From the NCBI GenBank assembly GCA_021205375.1, contig JAJPXR010000130.1:1-8320 (forward strand): a DNA stretch of 8,320 bases. The letters run 5' to 3'. The notes below the pieces were generated by a model, which did not search any database, was not told the origin of the DNA, and worked only from the letters and a program-made list of their open reading frames with translations. Below are positions 1 through 6,588 of this stretch, piece by piece (the stretch's first letter is position 1; each line of letters opens with the position of its first letter). Source of the DNA: Clostridiales bacterium. Its GTDB lineage: Bacteria > Bacillota > Clostridia > Oscillospirales > Oscillospiraceae. A program made the position numbers and the translations under genes.

Positions 1-63
1 TATACCTCATCTACACCCATTTGTGCAATTTTTAGTTTTCAGATACGCCCTAGTAATTGGCGG

Positions 64-93
64 TTAAAAGGGGGATTTTTCAATAAAACCCCT
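64..93 (-). terminator. Possible leftward intrinsic terminator
   Basis: Read on the minus strand, GGGGTTTT (92-85) can pair with AAAA (79-76) and CCCC (74-71), leaving a one-base bulge at 75 and a loop of about five bases. A short run of four T (complement of 66-69) follows one extra C. It lies about 170 bases beyond the stop of the leftward hydrolase gene and could end that transcript. The T-run is short and the stem is bulged, so this is tentative. On the plus strand the same hairpin is followed only by AATTTAT. I see no coding signal in 1-240. Confidence 0.35.
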
Positions 94-140
94 AATTTAT
101 CGAGAAAACTGGTGCTGAACGATACGCACTACCCCTCTTG

Positions 141-236
141 CCTCCCCTGAAAGGGCAGGGAGGGGCGAAGCCCCGGAAGTGCCGCTTGACGGCGGAGGAG
201 GGCCGCCGCCTTTAGGCGGTGGCGGAGGGGTTTCCC
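141..236. repeat. GC-rich cluster of palindromes, probable dispersed extragenic repeat
   Basis: Four short inverted repeats follow each other: CCTCCC/GGGAGG (141-146 with 158-163), GGGGC-GAA-GCCCC (162-174), GCCG-CTTGA-CGGC (181-193) and GCCGCCGCC-TTTA-GGCGGTGGC (202-223, one G-T mismatch). No open frame with a start and ribosome site covers the stretch. The composition is far more GC-rich than the AT-rich bases just before it (1-120), so it looks like an inserted or amplified extragenic element. From general memory, multi-hairpin intergenic repeats of this style are common in gut Clostridia, but copy number cannot be judged from one window. None of the hairpins has a following T-run, so they are not ordinary terminators. 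Boundaries are approximate. Confidence 0.5.
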
Positions 237-240
237 GTAA

Positions 241-275
241 TTGCACATTGCACATTGCGAATTGCTAATTGTTCA
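241..275. repeat. Five tandem 7-bp units (TTGnnnA)
   Basis: Five consecutive heptamers occur without interruption: TTGCACA, TTGCACA, TTGCGAA, TTGCTAA and TTGTTCA. The first two are identical; all five keep TTG at positions 1-3 and A at position 7. The array starts right after the GC-rich palindrome cluster and overlaps the 3' end of the leftward hydrolase gene, whose stop codon (TAG, complement of 265-267) and last two codons (Asn-Asn) lie inside it. The periodicity is seen directly; origin and function are unknown. Confidence 0.75.
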
Positions 276-1164
276 TCAGCCACTCCTCCACCAGCGCCTG
301 CACCGGCTCTCCGCCGGGGCCGTTGAGCAGCTCGTGCCGCAGGCCCTCCAGCAGCCGGGTCTCCACCTGGGGGAACCCCAACTGGGTGAACCGCTCCGCC
401 GTTTTCAACATCCCACGGCCCTGGCCGTTGGTGGGGTCCTCCGCCCCGGAGAGCAGCAGCAACGGCACGGGCGGGTGGGCATAGCCCTCGGCCTCGCCTT
501 TGCGGAGGTACAGCAGTCCCTCGAAAAAGTCCTCAAACAGCCGCACCGTGGGGATAAACGAACACAATAGGTCTATTTTCCCATCCTCGGTCATGGCGTC
601 GGCGGCTGGGTCGAAGTGCAGCACGTCGGTGAAAAACAGCGACGCCAGCTCCCTGCTCCGTCCGGTGGGGCCAATGCGCTGTTCCTCCTCCCGGCAACGG
701 GCCAGCAGAGCTTCCAGCGCCGGGACGGGCGGGCTGTTGGTGCCGGTGAACACGCAGCCGTCGAAGGCGTCCGAGTGGTCGATGAGACAGGTGCGGGCCA
801 GCAGCGACCCCATGGAGTGGCCCACCACGAACCACTTTTTGCCGGGATACCGGGCCTGCGCCTGTTTTCCCAGGGAATAGACCGCCTCAGACATCAGTTG
901 CCAGCCGCCGGAGGGAGCGGTGTAGCCAAGCTGCCGGGCGCGTCGGGCGCTTTTGCCCTGGCCCAGGTGGTCCTCCCCAAAGACCAGGAACCCCCGGTCC
1001 GCCAGCCGCCGGGCGAAGCGGTCATAGCGGTCCACCCGGTCGTTCAGACCGTGGACCAACTGCACCAGGCCGATGACCTCGCCGTTTTCCGGCCACCAGG
1101 CCCGCCCGTAGAGGGGAGACGCGCCCTCCTGCGTCGAAAAGCGAAATTCTCTGGTATCTGCCAT
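265..1164 (-). CDS. Alpha/beta hydrolase, monoacylglycerol-lipase-like (serine hydrolase)
   Basis: A 299-residue protein of the serine aminopeptidase S33 / monoacylglycerol lipase type of alpha/beta hydrolase, which hydrolyses ester bonds, typically of monoglycerides or lysophospholipids. The oxyanion-region HG motif is at 38-39, followed by a family-like stretch ending in a DHxGxGxS pattern (65-72). The nucleophile elbow GHSMG is at 115-119 with Ser117. The probable acid is Asp243 (GAED) and the probable base is His277 (LRHE). Length is normal for the family. No signal peptide or membrane segment is seen, so it should be cytoplasmic. The start at 1164 was chosen because AAAGGAGG (complement of 1175-1182) lies 10 bases upstream and the fold begins shortly after; the open frame extends to 1485 but that part reads antisense through pepT. 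The last residues and stop fall in a 7-bp repeat array. It diverges from pepT. Substrate is not determined; peptidase or other esterase activity remains possible. Confidence 0.88.
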   Translation of the reverse strand: MADTREFRFSTQEGASPLYGRAWWPENGEVIGLVQLVHGLNDRVDRYDRFARRLADRGFLVFGEDHLGQGKSARRARQLGYTAPSGGWQLMSEAVYSLGKQAQARYPGKKWFVVGHSMGSLLARTCLIDHSDAFDGCVFTGTNSPPVPALEALLARCREEEQRIGPTGRSRELASLFFTDVLHFDPAADAMTEDGKIDLLCSFIPTVRLFEDFFEGLLYLRKGEAEGYAHPPVPLLLLSGAEDPTNGQGRGMLKTAERFTQLGFPQVETRLLEGLRHELLNGPGGEPVQALVEEWLMNN

Positions 1165-1180
1165 AGCCAAACGCCCTCCT

Positions 1181-1209
1181 TTGTGGTAAAATACGTGTTT
1201 AGCTATTAT
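1181..1209 (+). promoter_or_regulatory. Candidate sigma-A promoter for pepT
   Basis: TTGTGG (1181-1186) and TATTAT (1204-1209) are separated by exactly 17 bases. The -10 matches consensus at 5 of 6 positions, the -35 at 3 of 6. Predicted transcription would start near 1216, giving a leader of about 40 bases before pepT. The -10 overlaps the -10 of the opposing hydrolase promoter by two bases. Confidence 0.5.
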
Positions 1210-1236
1210 TTTAGACGGCAGCAAACGCCCCGTCAA
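1208..1236 (-). promoter_or_regulatory. Candidate sigma-A promoter for the leftward hydrolase
   Basis: On the minus strand TTGACG (complement of 1231-1236) and TAAAAT (complement of 1208-1213) have a 17-base spacer. Each hexamer matches consensus at 5 of 6 positions, so this is the stronger of the two promoters in the divergent gap. The start would be near 1201, giving a leader of about 37 bases with the AAAGGAGG ribosome site. Confidence 0.6.
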
Positions 1237-1254
1237 GAAAGAGGAACAAGATTC

Positions 1255-2478
1255 ATGGATGTAGTAAACCGTTTTTTGACCTATGTCTCCTACGACACCC
1301 AGTCGGCGGAGGACAGCGACACCTTCCCCAGCACCGCCAAGCAGTTGGCGCTGGGCGACCACCTCTGCTCGGAGCTGCGAGAAATGGGCTTGGAGGCCCG
1401 GCGGGACGAGTGGGGCTATGTGTATGCCCTGCTCCCTGCCACGCCCGGCTGTGAGGAGAGCACACCTCTGGGCTTCATCGCCCATATGGACACCTCCCCT
1501 GACGCACCGGGGGCCAACGCTAACCCCCGCGTTGTCACCTTCACCGGGGAGGACATCGTACTGAACGAAAAAGAGAACGTTACCCTCTCCCCTGCCAACT
1601 TCCCCAGCCTGAAAAACTACATGGGGCAGGAGCTGATCGTCACCGACGGCACCACCCTGTTAGGAGCCGACGACAAGGCGGGCGTGGCGGAGATCGTCAG
1701 CGCGGCGGAATACCTGCTGCACCACCCGGAAATCGCCCACGGCCCCCTGTGGCTGGCCTTCACCCCCGACGAGGAAATCGGCGCGGGGGTGGACCACTTT
1801 GACCTGGAGCACTTCGGTGCGGAATACGCCTACACCGTGGACGGCGGCGCACTGGGGGAGCTGGAGTTCGAGAACTTCAACGCCGCCAACGCGGGTGTGC
1901 TGTTCCGGGGTCGGAACATCCACCCCGGCGAGGGCAAGGACAAGATGATCAACGCCGCGCTGATGGCCTGCGAGTTCGTGAATCTGCTGCCCCCGGCAGA
2001 GGCCCCCGCCCATACTGAGGGATACGAGGGCTTCTTCCACGTCTGCGACATCCGGGGGGACGAGACAAAGGCCATGGTCAGCCTGCTGGTGCGGGACCAC
2101 GACCGGCAGAAGTTCGAAGAACGCAAGGAACTGCTCCGCTCCATCGTGGACTACCTGAACCGGCGCTATGGTGCGGGCCGGGCAGAGCTGCGCATCCGGG
2201 ATATGTATTACAATATGCGGGAACAGATCGAGCCGGAGCATATGGACCTGATCCACCGCGCGGGCGACGCTTACCGGGCGGTGGGCGTGGAGCCGAAGGT
2301 CGTCCCCATCCGGGGCGGCACCGACGGGGCGCGGCTGAGCTACATGGGCCTCCCCTGCCCCAACCTCTCCACCGGCGGCGTCAACTTCCACGGCGTCCAT
2401 GAATACCTGCCGGTGGCCTCCCTGCGGAAGATGGTGGAGGTGCTGGTGGAGCTGGCCTGGGCGGAGAACTGGGCCTAA
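1255..2478 (+). CDS. pepT: Peptidase T (tripeptide aminopeptidase), M20 metallopeptidase
   Basis: PepT is a cytoplasmic di-zinc aminopeptidase of family M20B that removes the N-terminal residue from tripeptides late in peptide breakdown. The 407 residues match the usual length of about 408-410. Metal and catalytic motifs are all present: HMDTSPD with His77 and Asp79, GADDKAG with Asp139/Asp140, PDEEIGAG with the Glu173-Glu174 pair (general base plus ligand), TVDGG with Asp196, and NFHGVHEY with His379. The lid/dimerisation domain lies roughly at 208-320, containing NIHPGEGKDKMINA, and RGGTDGARLS is at 353-362. The start at 1255 was chosen because PepT proteins begin with this type of sequence and GAGG at 1241-1244 lies 10 bases upstream; the open frame runs back to 616 only as an antisense reading of the hydrolase. 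It has its own promoter in the gap with the divergent hydrolase. I see no convincing terminator after the stop, so read-through into the lipoprotein gene is possible. Confidence 0.96.
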   Translation: MDVVNRFLTYVSYDTQSAEDSDTFPSTAKQLALGDHLCSELREMGLEARRDEWGYVYALLPATPGCEESTPLGFIAHMDTSPDAPGANANPRVVTFTGEDIVLNEKENVTLSPANFPSLKNYMGQELIVTDGTTLLGADDKAGVAEIVSAAEYLLHHPEIAHGPLWLAFTPDEEIGAGVDHFDLEHFGAEYAYTVDGGALGELEFENFNAANAGVLFRGRNIHPGEGKDKMINAALMACEFVNLLPPAEAPAHTEGYEGFFHVCDIRGDETKAMVSLLVRDHDRQKFEERKELLRSIVDYLNRRYGAGRAELRIRDMYYNMREQIEPEHMDLIHRAGDAYRAVGVEPKVVPIRGGTDGARLSYMGLPCPNLSTGGVNFHGVHEYLPVASLRKMVEVLVELAWAENWA

Positions 2479-2529
2479 CCGGACGTTGATGAAATCTCCA
2501 TTAAAAATTTACAAATTGGTATTGCTTTT

Positions 2530-2558
2530 TTGGCCCGTATGCTTTATTGTGGTACAAT
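2530..2558 (+). promoter_or_regulatory. Promoter for the lipoprotein / L,D-transpeptidase unit
   Basis: TTGGCC (2530-2535) and TACAAT (2553-2558) are 17 bases apart, and TGG directly before the -10 (2550-2552) makes it an extended -10 promoter. The start is predicted near 2565. The leader of about 64 bases could fold CGTTTC (2574-2579) with GAAGCG (2585-2590) close to its 5' end. AAGGAG at 2617-2622 is the ribosome site. The rest of the gap from 2479 is AT-rich and I see no other element in it. Confidence 0.7.
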
Positions 2559-2628
2559 GATAGAGACAAATGGCGTTTCGCACTGAAGCGTTGAAAGTGG
2601 TTTACGATAAAGCAAAAAGGAGAAGTTT

Positions 2629-4347
2629 ATGCGAAATCGAATTATTGCGTTTGTTCTGGCTCTGGCGATGGTGTTGTCCCTGGCGGGCTGCGGCGGCTCC
2701 GCGGACGGGGACGGCTCCGCCGACACCTCTGCCGGCTCTGACGCCCCCGTGACAAAAACCTACACCAGCGAGACCGCCCTGGACGTGTTCGAAACCCTTG
2801 AGGCCGTCCAGGCCCTGGACGACTTCACCTTTACGCTGCAAGTCAACTCCCTGGACGAGGAGACCGGCGAGGCGGCCTCCACCAACATGACCCTGACCGG
2901 GGCGTGGTACGCCAGCGTCCAGCAGGCGTCTCTCACTGTGACCATGGCAAACGGCGAGACCCTGACCACGATGGTCGTGGACGGGGATACACTGTATGTG
3001 GACGTGGTGACGGCGTCTAACTACCTCTCCGAGCGGTTCAAGGACACCGACGAGGTGGACAGCGACTACTTTGTGGAGGAGATGGCAGACCTGGCGGAGA
3101 GCTTCCCCACAGACTACATCTCTGTTTCCCTCCAGGAGGACCCCTGGGCCACTCTGGACGGGGACGGCTTCGCGGCGGTGAAGGAGCTGCTGGAAAACGT
3201 CTATAAGAGCATCAAAAAGGACACGGCAGACGAAGTCTCTACCAGCTCCAGCACCTGCACCCTGAGCCTGGGGCTGGGCGACTTGCAGACCCAGCTTCTG
3301 GAGATCTACGAGAGCCTGGTGGAGGATAAGTCCACCTACCAGACCTTCCTGAGCGACTACATCGACCAGAATTTCAGCGCCCTGATGGACGCCTCCGGCT
3401 GGACCATGACCGACCTGATGGACACCATCTGGTATGACTTCGAGGAAACCTACGAGGACCTGACCGAGCTGGAAGCCTACGGCGACTGGAACGACTGGAC
3501 CATGAAGCTGATCACCTGCGGCGACGAAACCTCCGGTTACACCCTGGACCTGACCGACCGCCGGGACGACAGCGCCAACTATTGTCTGAATGTCTACCCT
3601 GTGGACGAGGATGCAGACCTGTCCATCGGTATGCCGGACGAGGCCACCGAGTATTCCACCATCGCTGAGGACGTGTTCACCGTCTTTATGGACGCCATCA
3701 TCTGCCGCAACTACCTGCAAGGCTTTGACGACGAAGAAGAGGACGAGGAGTACGACGACGAGGCGGATTACGAGGACTTCTTCACCGACGACGAGGAGGA
3801 GATCGAAGTGTCCGACGAGCTGGAGACTACGGCCATTGACGGCTATGATCGGCTGTTGGCTACCGAGATGGTCACAGACGACGGCGTCACCGCTGCCATC
3901 CCCGTGATGAAGAAGTACAACACCGTGGAGGTGGAGACCGGCTCCAACGGCGTGGTGGACATCTTCATGTACACCTCCAACTATCAAATGGAGTACTCCA
4001 ACATCATCACCGACGGTCGCTCCATCGAGGAGATCACCCAGGAGAACCTGGAGATCTTCTCCAGCACCTTCGAGGAGGATTACGAGTATGTCCTGACCCA
4101 AGAGGTCAGCGAAGTGGTCACGGCGGCGGACGGCTCCGCCTGCGTGGCTGGCCTGGCCTACTATGACGAGGACGAGGAGTGCGACGTCACCATCCTCACC
4201 GGCAACATCGTAGTGGAGGGCAGCGACTATGTCATCGGCTTCGACCTGTTCATCTACAATGACTCGCTGAGCAAGAAGGAAAAGAACTCCATCACGGATT
4301 TCCTGACCTATCTGGGGCTAGAGGCCCCTGTGACCTATGGGTCCTGA
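2629..4347 (+). CDS. Acidic extracellular lipoprotein of unknown function
   Basis: The 572-residue product begins with a lipoprotein signal peptide: a basic N-terminus (MRNR), a hydrophobic core and the lipobox LAGC with Cys21, then a flexible Gly/Ser/Asp linker. It should be diacylated and held on the outer face of the membrane. Residues about 60-130 look like beta-strand repeats ending in a DGDTLYVDV pattern (118-126), loosely like the LolA/LppX-type fold of other Gram-positive lipoproteins; this is only an impression. Residues 367-399 are very acidic (23 Asp/Glu in 33). From about 400 to the end is a second, mixed alpha/beta domain, possibly of the DcrB/PsbP kind. Six further cysteines occur (210, 297, 319, 359, 505, 518). 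AAGGAG lies 6 bases before the ATG, so the start is firm. It sits 54 bases upstream of an L,D-transpeptidase gene with no terminator between, suggesting an envelope role. I do not recognise the family, and no enzyme motif is visible. Confidence 0.85.
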   Translation: MRNRIIAFVLALAMVLSLAGCGGSADGDGSADTSAGSDAPVTKTYTSETALDVFETLEAVQALDDFTFTLQVNSLDEETGEAASTNMTLTGAWYASVQQASLTVTMANGETLTTMVVDGDTLYVDVVTASNYLSERFKDTDEVDSDYFVEEMADLAESFPTDYISVSLQEDPWATLDGDGFAAVKELLENVYKSIKKDTADEVSTSSSTCTLSLGLGDLQTQLLEIYESLVEDKSTYQTFLSDYIDQNFSALMDASGWTMTDLMDTIWYDFEETYEDLTELEAYGDWNDWTMKLITCGDETSGYTLDLTDRRDDSANYCLNVYPVDEDADLSIGMPDEATEYSTIAEDVFTVFMDAIICRNYLQGFDDEEEDEEYDDEADYEDFFTDDEEEIEVSDELETTAIDGYDRLLATEMVTDDGVTAAIPVMKKYNTVEVETGSNGVVDIFMYTSNYQMEYSNIITDGRSIEEITQENLEIFSSTFEEDYEYVLTQEVSEVVTAADGSACVAGLAYYDEDEECDVTILTGNIVVEGSDYVIGFDLFIYNDSLSKKEKNSITDFLTYLGLEAPVTYGS

Positions 4348-4372
4348 CCGGTTCCACCGGCCCCTATCGGGC
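4348..4372 (+). other. Two small hairpins in the lipoprotein-transpeptidase gap
   Basis: Immediately after the lipoprotein stop, CCGGT-TCC-ACCGG (4348-4360) and GCCC-CTATC-GGGC (4360-4372) form two abutting, mutually exclusive small stems. No T-run follows, so this is not a standard terminator; it may stabilise or process the joint transcript. The two genes are therefore likely co-transcribed. Confidence 0.35.
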
Positions 4373-4401
4373 AGAGCACAAATGAGGTAAGGGATAGTAT
4401 A

Positions 4402-6576
4402 ATGGGAAAAAATAAAAATAACAGACTGACCGCCATGGTCGCCGCGCTGGTCATCATCGTCGCCATCATCGTGGGCCTGCTGATTTTCGTGGCCGTCCGA
4501 CTGACACTGGCCACCAACCGGGGAAAGACCTTCTACGAGGGCACCACGGTGAACTCCGTGGACGTGTCCGGCCTGACCTATGAGGAGGCGGAGGCCAAAA
4601 TTTCCGCCCTGGCGGAGGCGTACACACTGACCGTCCAGTTCGCCGACTCGGAGCAGACCGTCACCGGCGAGGATATTTCGCTGGAGGTCAGCGCCAATAA
4701 CCAGTTGAAAAAGCTGGTGCGCACCCAGAACAAGACCGACGCGGCGGAGCTGTCCGCCGCTGACCTGGAACTGACGGACGAAACGCTGCTGACCTATGAC
4801 GAGACGGCGCTGGCCACCGTGGTCGCGGCCTGGGACGAGCTGGACGCGCTGGCCGGGGTCACTCCGGTGGATGCAAAGCTGGTCTACAACGAGACGATGG
4901 GCAAGTTCACCGTCGAGGACGAGATCGTGGGCGGCGCCGTGGACGCCGACGAGCTGGCTGAAGCCATCGCACAGCAGGCCGCTACTCTGGCGGAGACGCT
5001 GGACGTGGTGGAAAGCGGTCTCTACGGGACCGAGATCCGCACCGCCGAGGGCGAGGAGATGCAGCAGGCCCTGGCGGATGCCAACGCCAAGCTGAACCTG
5101 AGCATTGTCTACACCTACTCCGTGGAGAGCGCGGACATCTACGGCACCGAAGAGATCAGTTATGACCTGCTGAGCCAGTGGCTCTATGTGGAGGACGACG
5201 GCATTTCCATCGCCGTCAACGGGGACAAACTCCAGGCTTATGTGACGCAGATGTACGAGACCTACTCCGTCCACGACAACTCCACCTCTCAGTTTGTCAC
5301 CAGCACCGGCACCTTTGTGGAGGTCAACGTTCCCGCCTCGGACGAGACGGTGGACACCGACGCGCTGTACAACGACATCATCGAATGTGTGGACACCATA
5401 ACCGACGGTCAGCGGGACGCCCCCTATGCCTCCACCTCGGTGGGCATCGAAGGCACCACCGACCTGGGCGGCAGCTATGTGGAGGTGGACCTGGACAGCC
5501 AGCACCTGTGGCTCTACAAGGACGGCGAACTCATCGCGGAGGGCGACATCTGCTCCGGCGACGTAGCCACCGGCTGCTCCACCCCCACGGGGCTGTACAC
5601 CATCGACTCCATGGAGACTGACCGCTGGCTCAACGGCGCGGATTACCACGACTGGGTCAGCTACTGGATGCCCTTCAACGGCGGCATCGGTCTCCACGAC
5701 GCCACCTGGCGCTCCGAGGACGAGTTTGGCGGCGAGGTCTATCTGGAATCCGGCTCCCACGGGTGCATCAATATGCCCCTGGACCTGGCCCAACAGGTGT
5801 ATGAAAATGTGGAAGTGGGCACCTATGTGATCCTCTATGGCGGCGTGGCCTCCACGGTGGAGCTGGCCCAGACCATCACCGGCACCTCCTCCTACACCAA
5901 GACGGTGGGCGATGGCTCCTTCTATCTGGACGCACAATCCACCGGCGACGGCGCACTGGACTACGCTTCCAGCAACACCAACGTGGTCACGGTGGACACC
6001 AACGGCAAGGTCACCATCGTCGGGGCGGGCACCGCCACCATCAAGGTCACCGCCTTCGCCACTGAGACCTACACCCAGGCCACCAAGAACATCACCATCA
6101 CAGTGCGCGCCGCGTCGGGCAGCAGTTCCAGCTCTTCCAACAGCACGACTTCTGACGACAGCTCCAGCTCGTCGGCCGGCAGCAGTTCGTCTGGCAACTC
6201 GTCCAGCAGCAGCTCCAACTCCTCCGGCAGTTCGTCCAGCGGCAGCAGCTCCGGCAGCTCCTCTTCCGGGAGCAGTTCCTGCTGCGGCAGCAGCTCCGGC
6301 AGTTCCTCCTCCGGGAGCAGTTCCAGCGGCGGCAGTTCCTCCGGTGGGTCCTCCTCCGGCGGTGGCAGCAGCTCCGGTTCCTCCGGCGGGTCGTCCTCTG
6401 ATGACAACAGTTCCGGTTCCTCCGGCGGCGATTCCGGCGATTCTGGCTCTTCCGGCGGTGATTCCGGCAGTTCCGGCGGCTCGTCCTCTGGAGGCAGCTC
6501 CGGCGACTCTGGTTCTTCCGGCGGCGACTCCGGGGATTCCGGTTCTGATCCCGATTCCGACGGGGAAAGCGAATAA
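4402..6576 (+). CDS. L,D-transpeptidase: TM anchor, PG4-like, YkuD, Ig-like domain, Ser/Gly tail
   Basis: YkuD-family enzymes cross-link peptidoglycan stem peptides through a catalytic cysteine (3-3 links) or attach proteins to them. The 724 residues begin with a short basic N-terminus and one membrane helix (about 10-33) without a cleavage site, giving a membrane-anchored protein with the bulk outside. Residues about 48-300 resemble two PG4-type (PF12229-like) repeats that usually precede YkuD. The YkuD domain spans about 357-480: VEVDLDSQHLWLY (360-372), TPTGLY (394-399), His432 in GLHDATW, and SHGCIN (452-457) with nucleophile Cys455; Asn457 stands where many members have Arg. A bacterial Ig-like (Big_2-type) domain follows at about 486-569. 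The last 154 residues are a Ser/Gly/Asp tail. No LPXTG motif is seen. The ATG has a modest ribosome site (AAGGGA, 7 bases upstream). It is co-oriented with the lipoprotein gene and closed by a strong terminator. The enzyme class is firm; the biological substrate is not. Confidence 0.93.
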   Translation: MGKNKNNRLTAMVAALVIIVAIIVGLLIFVAVRLTLATNRGKTFYEGTTVNSVDVSGLTYEEAEAKISALAEAYTLTVQFADSEQTVTGEDISLEVSANNQLKKLVRTQNKTDAAELSAADLELTDETLLTYDETALATVVAAWDELDALAGVTPVDAKLVYNETMGKFTVEDEIVGGAVDADELAEAIAQQAATLAETLDVVESGLYGTEIRTAEGEEMQQALADANAKLNLSIVYTYSVESADIYGTEEISYDLLSQWLYVEDDGISIAVNGDKLQAYVTQMYETYSVHDNSTSQFVTSTGTFVEVNVPASDETVDTDALYNDIIECVDTITDGQRDAPYASTSVGIEGTTDLGGSYVEVDLDSQHLWLYKDGELIAEGDICSGDVATGCSTPTGLYTIDSMETDRWLNGADYHDWVSYWMPFNGGIGLHDATWRSEDEFGGEVYLESGSHGCINMPLDLAQQVYENVEVGTYVILYGGVASTVELAQTITGTSSYTKTVGDGSFYLDAQSTGDGALDYASSNTNVVTVDTNGKVTIVGAGTATIKVTAFATETYTQATKNITITVRAASGSSSSSSNSTTSDDSSSSSAGSSSSGNSSSSSSNSSGSSSSGSSSGSSSSGSSSCCGSSSGSSSSGSSSSGGSSSGGSSSGGGSSSGSSGGSSSDDNSSGSSGGDSGDSGSSGGDSGSSGGSSSGGSSGDSGSSGGDSGDSGSDPDSDGESE
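6112..6573 (+). repeat. Low-complexity Ser/Gly(/Asp) coding tail of the transpeptidase
   Basis: These bases encode residues 571-724. By count, 89 of 154 residues are Ser and 39 are Gly, so about 83% are one of the two. The first part is Ser-dominated, with runs such as SSSSSS; the last 50 residues shift to SGG, GDSG and SGSS units with several Asp. Serine is written with mixed codons (TCC, AGC, AGT, TCG, TCT), so most of it is not a simple codon microsatellite. It probably acts as an extended, perhaps glycosylated, wall-spanning stalk; that role is inference. Confidence 0.9.
6241..6330 (+). repeat. Tandem 45-bp duplication inside the Ser/Gly tail
   Basis: Positions 6241-6279 and 6286-6324 match at 37 of 39 bases, with the two differences silent. 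Each 39-base block is followed by six bases: TGCTGC (Cys-Cys) after the first copy and AGCGGC (Ser-Gly) after the second. The unit is thus 45 bp or 15 codons, and its high identity compared with the rest of the tail suggests a fairly recent duplication by slippage or unequal exchange. Confidence 0.8.
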
Positions 6577-6588
6577 ACAAACATCCCT

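Noticed and set aside
241..275. Heptamer array considered as a CRISPR-like or iteron origin array
   Set aside because: Units are 7 bp with no spacers, no cas or replication-initiator gene is near, and only five degenerate copies exist.
616..1254. Possible long N-terminal extension of pepT
   Set aside because: This part is antisense to the hydrolase catalytic region; the ATG at 1255 gives the normal PepT start and length with a ribosome site.
1165..1485. Possible N-terminal extension of the hydrolase
   Set aside because: It would run antisense through pepT and cross the divergent promoters; AAAGGAGG just before the ATG at 1164 fixes the start.
2479..2535. Terminator for pepT using the T-run at 2525-2531
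   Set aside because: The only inverted repeat before it (AATTT/AAATT near 2510) is very short and AT-only with a two-base loop, so it cannot form a useful stem.
2602..4101. 499-codon open frame antisense to the lipoprotein gene
   Set aside because: It mirrors the GC-rich, Asp/Glu-rich codons of the real gene; the translation is Val/Gly/His/Leu-rich with no domain or ribosome site, while the opposite strand has a lipobox, promoter and ribosome site.
4318..5937. 539-codon open frame antisense to the L,D-transpeptidase
   Set aside because: Composition artefact of the same kind; the plus strand carries the complete YkuD active site and membrane anchor.
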